Below are positions 58,742 through 60,553 of a stretch of 60,553 bases of DNA, piece by piece. The translations under genes and the position numbers were made by a program. The notes beneath the pieces were generated by a model. That model was given only the letters and a program-made list of their open reading frames with translations. It did not search any database and was not told where the DNA came from. Position 1 is the first letter of the stretch, and each line of letters begins with the position of its first letter. Source of the stretch: Fimbriiglobus sp. (GTDB lineage: Bacteria; Planctomycetota; Planctomycetia; Gemmatales; Gemmataceae); assembly GCA_022841795.1 (NCBI GenBank), contig JALHQU010000001.1:26061-86613 (forward strand). Direction: 5' to 3'.

Positions 58742-60367
58742 TTAGTACATGTCGTCGTACCCGCCGCCCTTTTTCTTCTCCCCGTCCTTCGGCGCGTCGG
58801 CCACCAGCGCGTCGCTGGTCAGCAGCAGGGTGGCCACACTGGCCGCGTTCTGCAGCGCGCTCCGCACCACCTTCGTCGGGTCGATGATGCCCTTCTTGAC
58901 CATATCGACGTACTCACCCGCGCGGGCGTCGAACCCGTAGTTCGACTCCTTGTTCTTCAGCACCTCGCTGGCGATCACGTTCCCGTCTTCCCCGGCGTTC
59001 TCGCAGATCTGCTTGAGCGGCGACTTGCACGCGCGGACGACGATGTTGAAGCCCACTTCTTCGTCCTGGGTCAGGCCGGTCGGCTTCAGCCCTTCGCTCG
59101 CCCGCAGCAGCGCCACCCCGCCGCCCGGCAGGATGCCCTCCTGGTTGGCCGCGCGGGTGGCGAACATGGCGTCCTCCACCCGCATCTTCTTCTCCTTCAC
59201 CTCGCTCTCGGTCGCCCCGCCGACGTTGATCTTCGCCACCCCGCCCTGCAGCTTGGCGATCCGCTCGCTCAGCTTCTCCTTGTCGTAGTCGCTCGTGCTC
59301 TTGTCCAGCTCCTTCTGGATCTGGGCGACGCGGGCCTTGATCGCGTCCTTCTTCCCGGCCCCCTCGATCACCACCGTGTTGTCCTTGTCCACCTTCACCT
59401 TCTTCGCCTTGCCCAGGTCGGCCAGCTCCACCTTCTCCAACTGCACGCCCAGATCCTCGAAGATGGCCTTGCCGCCGGTGAGCACGGCCAGGTCTTCGAG
59501 CATGGCCTTGCGGCGGTCGCCGTACCCCGGCGCCTTCACCGCGCACACCTTGAAGCTGGCGTTCCGCATCTTGTTCACCACCAGCGTGGCCAGGGCCTCG
59601 CCCTCCACGTCCTCGGCGATGATCAGGATCGGCTTGCCCTGCCCGAGCACCTTCTCCAGCACCGGGATCAGGTCGCGGTTGCTCGACACCTTCTTCTCGT
59701 AGATCAGGATGTACGGGTCTTCCAGCTCGCAGTCCATCGTCTCCACGTTGGTGAAGAAGTACGGCGACAGGTACCCGCGGTCGAACTGCATCCCCTCCAC
59801 GAACTCGTGGTTGGTGTCGATCGTCTTGCCTTCCTCGACGGTGATGACGCCGTCCTTGCCCACCTTGTCCATCGCGCTGGCGATGATCTCGCCGATCTTG
59901 GTGTCCCCGTTGGCGGCCACGGTGGCGACGTTCTCCAGGTCCTTCTTCCCCTTCACCGGGATGCTCAGCTTGGTCAGCTTGTCTGTGATGGCTTCAACGG
60001 CCTTCTCCATCCCCCGCTTCATCAGCATCGGGTTGGTGCCGGCCACCACCGCCCGCAGCCCCTCGTTGAAGATGGCCTCGGCCAGCACCGTCGCCGTGGT
60101 GGTGCCGTCGCCGGCCACATCGCTCGTCTTGCTGGCGACTTCCTTCACCATGCGGGCGCCCATGTTCTCGTAGGCGTCCGGCAGGTCGATCTCCTTCGCC
60201 ACCGTCACGCCGTCTTTGGTGACGGTCGGGCTGCCGAAGGACTTCTGGATGATGACGTTCCGGCCCTTCGGCCCGAGCGTCACCTTCACCGCCTTGGCCA
60301 GCTTGGCGATCCCCCGCTTCATGGCTTCGCGGGCTTCCTGGTCGAACGCGATCTGCTTCGCCGACAT
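58742..60367 (-). CDS. groEL: 60-kDa chaperonin GroEL
   Basis: A 541-aa chaperonin that folds proteins in the GroEL/GroES cage. Visible: [17 protein letters not shown] near 45, the ATP-site [10 protein letters not shown] near 85, [19 protein letters not shown] near 275 and GGGVALLRA near 413. The C-terminal tail is [11 protein letters not shown] rather than the usual Gly-Gly-Met repeats, so it may be a specialised paralogue; planctomycetes often have several. No groES lies in the 186 bases before it, where it would normally be, and I see no CIRCE element. The ATG at 60367 has a GGAG site about 9 bases upstream; a GTG three codons earlier is less likely. Confidence 0.97.
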   Translation of the reverse strand: MSAKQIAFDQEAREAMKRGIAKLAKAVKVTLGPKGRNVIIQKSFGSPTVTKDGVTVAKEIDLPDAYENMGARMVKEVASKTSDVAGDGTTTATVLAEAIFNEGLRAVVAGTNPMLMKRGMEKAVEAITDKLTKLSIPVKGKKDLENVATVAANGDTKIGEIIASAMDKVGKDGVITVEEGKTIDTNHEFVEGMQFDRGYLSPYFFTNVETMDCELEDPYILIYEKKVSSNRDLIPVLEKVLGQGKPILIIAEDVEGEALATLVVNKMRNASFKVCAVKAPGYGDRRKAMLEDLAVLTGGKAIFEDLGVQLEKVELADLGKAKKVKVDKDNTVVIEGAGKKDAIKARVAQIQKELDKSTSDYDKEKLSERIAKLQGGVAKINVGGATESEVKEKKMRVEDAMFATRAANQEGILPGGGVALLRASEGLKPTGLTQDEEVGFNIVVRACKSPLKQICENAGEDGNVIASEVLKNKESNYGFDARAGEYVDMVKKGIIDPTKVVRSALQNAASVATLLLTSDALVADAPKDGEKKKGGGYDDMY

Positions 60368-60519
60368 CGAGTGCACTCCGGGTCAGGGTGGGCCGCTCTC
60401 GAATTGAGAAGGGCCGTCGTCGTGGTGAGGTGGGACTGCGCCGCGGGGTACAAGCTCCACCGGAGATCAAGCCCCGCGGCCGCGCTCACCGCGAATATCG
60501 AGAATCACCCCGCCGCTGG

Positions 60520-60553
60520 CGCTCCGGGTTCCAGTTCTGTGGAACCCGGAGCG
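60520..60553. repeat. Palindrome at the window end
   Basis: Perfect 14-base arms (60520-60533 against 60540-60553) with a 6-base loop; the pairing reaches the last base, so the element may continue beyond the window. It lies 152 bases upstream of the groEL start and could be a terminator of a gene outside the window or another dispersed repeat. Confidence 0.75.

Noticed and set aside
60368-60553. CIRCE heat-shock operator before groEL
   Set aside because: GAGTGCACTC near 60370 is a short palindrome but does not match TTAGCACTC-N9-GAGTGCTAA, and it overlaps the ribosome-binding site region.

Overview
The window looks like chromosomal DNA of a GC-rich planctomycete of the Gemmata type (family Gemmataceae). 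I infer this from gene content, not from a marker gene. The signs are sigma factors fused to carboxypeptidase-regulatory-like domains, a DUF1800/DUF1501 pair, a DUF1559 pilin-like protein, a surface protein with a planctomycete-style N-terminal motif, tetrahydromethanopterin-linked C1 genes (fae, mtdB), and an exosortase fused to EpsI. I count 51 protein genes. I saw no rRNA, tRNA, CRISPR array, transposase or integrase.

Layout. (1) 117-3169, mostly metabolic: a class 3 lipase, a small overlapping gene pair (unknown 86-aa protein plus retropepsin-like protease), then fae and mtdB. (2) 3266-6513: an isolated deoxyribosyltransferase/TIR-like protein, an unknown protein with a good promoter, and modA-modB without modC. 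(3) 6601-10367: three zinc-ribbon membrane proteins and one small unknown protein. (4) 10453-19204: three tandem 924-977-aa proteins, each an ECF sigma factor, a membrane segment and a long exported domain. A DUF1800 and a DUF1501 protein follow (19221-21858). (5) 21960-24285, minus strand: an exported unknown protein and a beta-rich surface protein. (6) 24677-30617, minus strand: two TPR proteins, the exosortase-EpsI fusion and a NusG-family protein. (7) 30866-57642, plus strand: a very compact locus of 25 genes for a complex surface polysaccharide. (8) 57630-60367, minus strand: a DUF1559 pilin-like protein and groEL.

How the genes may work together. Regions 6 and 7 diverge from one 249-base intergenic region and probably form one envelope system. 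Wzm/Wzt would export the glycan, ten glycosyltransferases would build it, and a Wzy-like protein may polymerise it. Five methyltransferases, an AsnB-type amidotransferase, a carbamoyltransferase, a PhyH-type dioxygenase and an aldo/keto reductase would decorate it. Three nucleotide-sugar enzymes supply unusual sugars. The exosortase would process or anchor proteins, and the NusG paralogue may keep RNA polymerase going through the 27-kb operon. Region 4 could be a set of membrane-tethered sigma factors that sense the envelope.

Many gene boundaries carry long perfect or near-perfect palindromes. Two of the families have a second copy inside the window.

Limits: functions come from reading motifs in the translated sequence, without database searches. 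Start codons in the polysaccharide operon are often GTG overlapping the previous stop and could shift by a few codons. Sugar and acceptor specificities cannot be read from sequence.
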